The notes under the pieces: model-generated
What the model saw: only the letters and a program-made list of their open reading frames with translations
Databases searched by the model: none
Told to the model about the DNA's origin: nothing
Part shown: positions 61,831 through 64,000 of the stretch, piece by piece
Layout: the number at the start of each line of letters is the position of its first letter
Position numbering within the stretch: the first letter of the stretch is position 1
Program-made: the position numbers and the translations under genes
DNA from: JANQMY01 sp965228775
Lineage (GTDB): Bacteria; Pseudomonadota; Alphaproteobacteria; JANQMY01
Direction: 5' to 3'
Length of the DNA stretch: 64,000 bases
NCBI GenBank assembly: GCA_965228775.1
Contig: OZ245840.1
Location: 1,984,001 to 2,048,000 of the forward strand

Positions 61831-64000
61831 TTTGACCGACTTGTTGCACAACATTTTGCGGCTCGAGAAAGGCGAGTGGCCAAAGCTCGTTCAGTTCGGC
61901 ATGCTCGGCTTTCTTCTGCAGATGGGTTTGGGGATCGGCTTCAGCGCCGGCGATGCAGCGTTCTTCAGCAATGTTGGCGCAGCGCAACTACCTATCATTT
62001 TCCTGCTCACCCCGGTTGTCATGCTCGTCTACACGGGCGTATACGCGTTTATCCTTGCACGGTCTTCGATCGACAGGGTGTTAGATCTTGTTTTGGGAGC
62101 AATCGCGATCGGAGGCATCGCACTATGGGCAGTGCTGTCTGCCGACGTATCTCCCGAAACAAAAACGATCTTCTACTTCGCTCTGAAACTGTATCTCGTC
62201 ATGTGGTACTTCGCGGTCTATACGCTGTTTTGGAGTTACACCGACACTTACTTCAATATCCAAGACGCTAAGCGGCTATTTCCACTTTTTGCGGCTTTCT
62301 GTGCCCTTGGAACGTCCAGTGGCGCAGCGATCGTTCATTTTTTTGCGGACGTTCTGCCGATGCATTACTTTCTATTGATGTGGTCCGCAACGGCGATCGC
62401 CACTATGCCCCTGGTTTGGATGATGCGCCGGCGGTGGACACAGATTCAAGAAAGTGAATTCGACCTCGTGGCCGGTGATTCCAAGACCCAGGGAAAACTG
62501 TCCGTGGTCCTAAAGACGTTTCGTACGTCGAAATATACGAGAATTTACGCCCTCACTCTATTCGTCATTCTATTGATGACAAATCTGATCGAGTATCAGT
62601 ACGCCACCGTGTTTGAATCGACCAGGAGCGAAGCCGAACTTGCCGAACTCTTCGGCGCCCTGTATGCGGCAGTCAATGTCTTTAATCTTTTCGTTTGTCT
62701 GTTCGTCTTTAATCGTCTGGTATCTAGATTCAGTGTACGGAATGTCGCATTTATATTACCGATCGCCTATTTTCTCGTTTTCGGCTTCTTCTTCTTATAC
62801 GGTGGGGAAGCAGCCGCAATTGCGGCTTTCTTTGCCTATCACGGCATTCTGACGTCAATCGAATACAACAATGAGAACCTCCTTTTCAATGCGGTTCCTT
62901 CCACAGTCAAGAAGCAGCTCCGTGCGGTCATCGAAGGCATGTGTGAACCTTTGGCAAGTCTATTCGCGGGCGGGTTCCTGCTCTATGTGGCGCATTACAT
63001 AACGCCACGTGAGCTGTCGGGCATTGGTGTCATCATCGGTGTTGGACTGATTGTCATGGTGGTTCTGCTGCGCTATCGCTACCCCGCCGCCATGGCGGCA
63101 AATATGCGGCGCGGCTCCCTTCACTTCGGAGATCAATATCTTCGATCGCCGAGCTTCTCGGAGGAGGCCAAGGACCGACTTCGGGAGACGGCAAACAACC
63201 AAAACCTTGCGCTATCTGGTATAGCGAAATCATTGTTGGGCGAGTCCGAAGCGCCGCCCCCCAGGGAACGGTTACAACCAAACGCCAATCAACTGGGAGG
63301 CATACTTGACCGTGAGGATTCTTCCAAACGCAGCCAAACACTGAGCGCACTTTGTAACACGGCCACGCCGGAGGACATCCACCTCATTCCAGCCTTAACG
63401 TCAATTCTGCCCTATCTTGACCGGGCGGATCGGCACAAAGCGATCGCGCTCATCGGCAAGATCGGCGACACGGAAACGATACAAGACATTCTTGCGGCCT
63501 CCGGCTCGCTCGCCGCACGCGAGCGTCGGGCCATCGCCGCGATGCTCACCAGGTTGGGGGAGACCGCCATCCCCCGCCTCGCCAGTGCCTTACGCGATCG
63601 CCATTACAACTATCCCATACGGTCGATTGCCGCCTGCGCTCTTGCGGATCTGTCTTACGCACAATTTATTGCCCAAGCGGATCACCTTGTGACGGAAGAG
63701 CTCGCAGAGGCCCATCGACTGCGCCTAAATGCTGAAAGGCTGGAAGCAGAGCAGCATACCTCAAGCGCGGTGGCCATCTTGGCGCAAGCCCAGCATGAGC
63801 GTGTCGGAAGAGCCGTTGATTTCGTGCTCGAGCTTCTTGCCCTCAGCGGCAAGCTCCCGAATTTCGATTTGCTGATTGTTTCGTTGCACTCTGCAAACCC
63901 CAAAGTGCGGGCGAATGCATTCGAAGCGATAGAGAGTAGCGTTGACTATCAGACATATCGGTCCATCGACGCGCTTTTACGGCCTCGAAAGAAAACGAAC
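61831..64000 (+). CDS. ATP/ADP-translocase/MFS-fold membrane protein with HEAT-like C-terminal region (cut by window edge)
   Basis: The frame is open for 723 codons from a TTG at 61831, which has GGAGGA 8 bases ahead, to the window end. About 12 hydrophobic segments fill residues 20-415 (such as VQFGMLGFLLQMGLGIGFSA, YLVMWYFAVYTLFWSYTDTYF), resembling the NTP/NDP exchange (TLC) or MFS group. A soluble region then holds HEAT-like helical repeats (LIPALTSILPYLDRADRHKAIALIGKIGD; LARLGETAIPRL-type). Similar fusions occur in other bacteria with unknown substrate. It is divergent from the SpoIIE-type phosphatase gene, with one motif copy between them. Confidence 0.82.

Noticed and set aside
1..64000. 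CRISPR arrays, rRNA genes and prophage genes
   Set aside because: I looked for regular short direct repeats with spacers, rRNA signatures and phage structural genes and saw none. The repeats in 36-49 kb are coding repeats of autotransporter passengers.

Overview
The window comes from an alphaproteobacterium. The flagellar genes carry the Caulobacter-type regulators FlbD and SciP in the order usual for that class, the tRNA is of alphaproteobacterial type, and sigma-54 promoters drive the late flagellar genes. Genus cannot be resolved by eye. The left end cuts flhA and the right end cuts a large membrane-protein gene.

Region 1 (1-14.7 kb) is a flagellar block. A minus-strand operon runs fliF-fliG-fliH-fliN-motA-like-flbD-flhA. 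It is followed by sciP, by a fliK-flgD-flgE operon on the minus strand, and by divergent flgK-flgL. Two well-formed sigma-54 promoters lie back to back between fliK and flgK. Region 2 (14.7-17.8 kb) is ordinary chromosome: an exported DUF2059 protein, mnmA, a dienelactone-hydrolase-family protein and an elongator tRNA-Met.

Region 3 (17.8-35.3 kb) starts directly after the tRNA and looks like an acquired catabolic island. It holds two FadR-type regulators, an MFS transporter, a TonB receptor, a thioredoxin reductase, a fused double CaiB CoA-transferase, a thioredoxin-like ferredoxin, a DUF35/thiolase-fold pair lacking thiolase catalytic residues, a Rieske ferredoxin, and a four-gene operon. 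That operon encodes two amidohydrolases (one with its metal ligands lost), a UGSC-family selenoprotein read through an in-frame TGA, and a translationally coupled 380-residue partner. A plausible reading is uptake, CoA activation, oxygenation and retro-aldol cleavage of an unknown carboxylate, with seleno/thiol redox chemistry. A 271-bp MITE-like element sits inside the island, and a shared 13-bp operator-like motif marks four of its control regions.

Region 4 (35.9-57.4 kb) is a surface-protein and regulator locus: three large paralogous autotransporters, four tandem paralogous AraC regulators, a TIGR03032-family protein and a TorF-type porin. A recurring 17-bp motif, TGAGA-N8-CAA(C/G), lies in the same orientation about 105-125 bp ahead of all three autotransporters and the porin. 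Further copies occur upstream of the third autotransporter and in the next region. I read this as an undescribed AraC-controlled surface regulon.

Region 5 (58-64 kb) has a HAMP/SpoIIE-type phosphatase overlapping a gene for a 631-residue protein of unknown family. Divergent from it is a transporter of the ATP/ADP-translocase/MFS fold with a C-terminal HEAT-like tail, cut by the window end.
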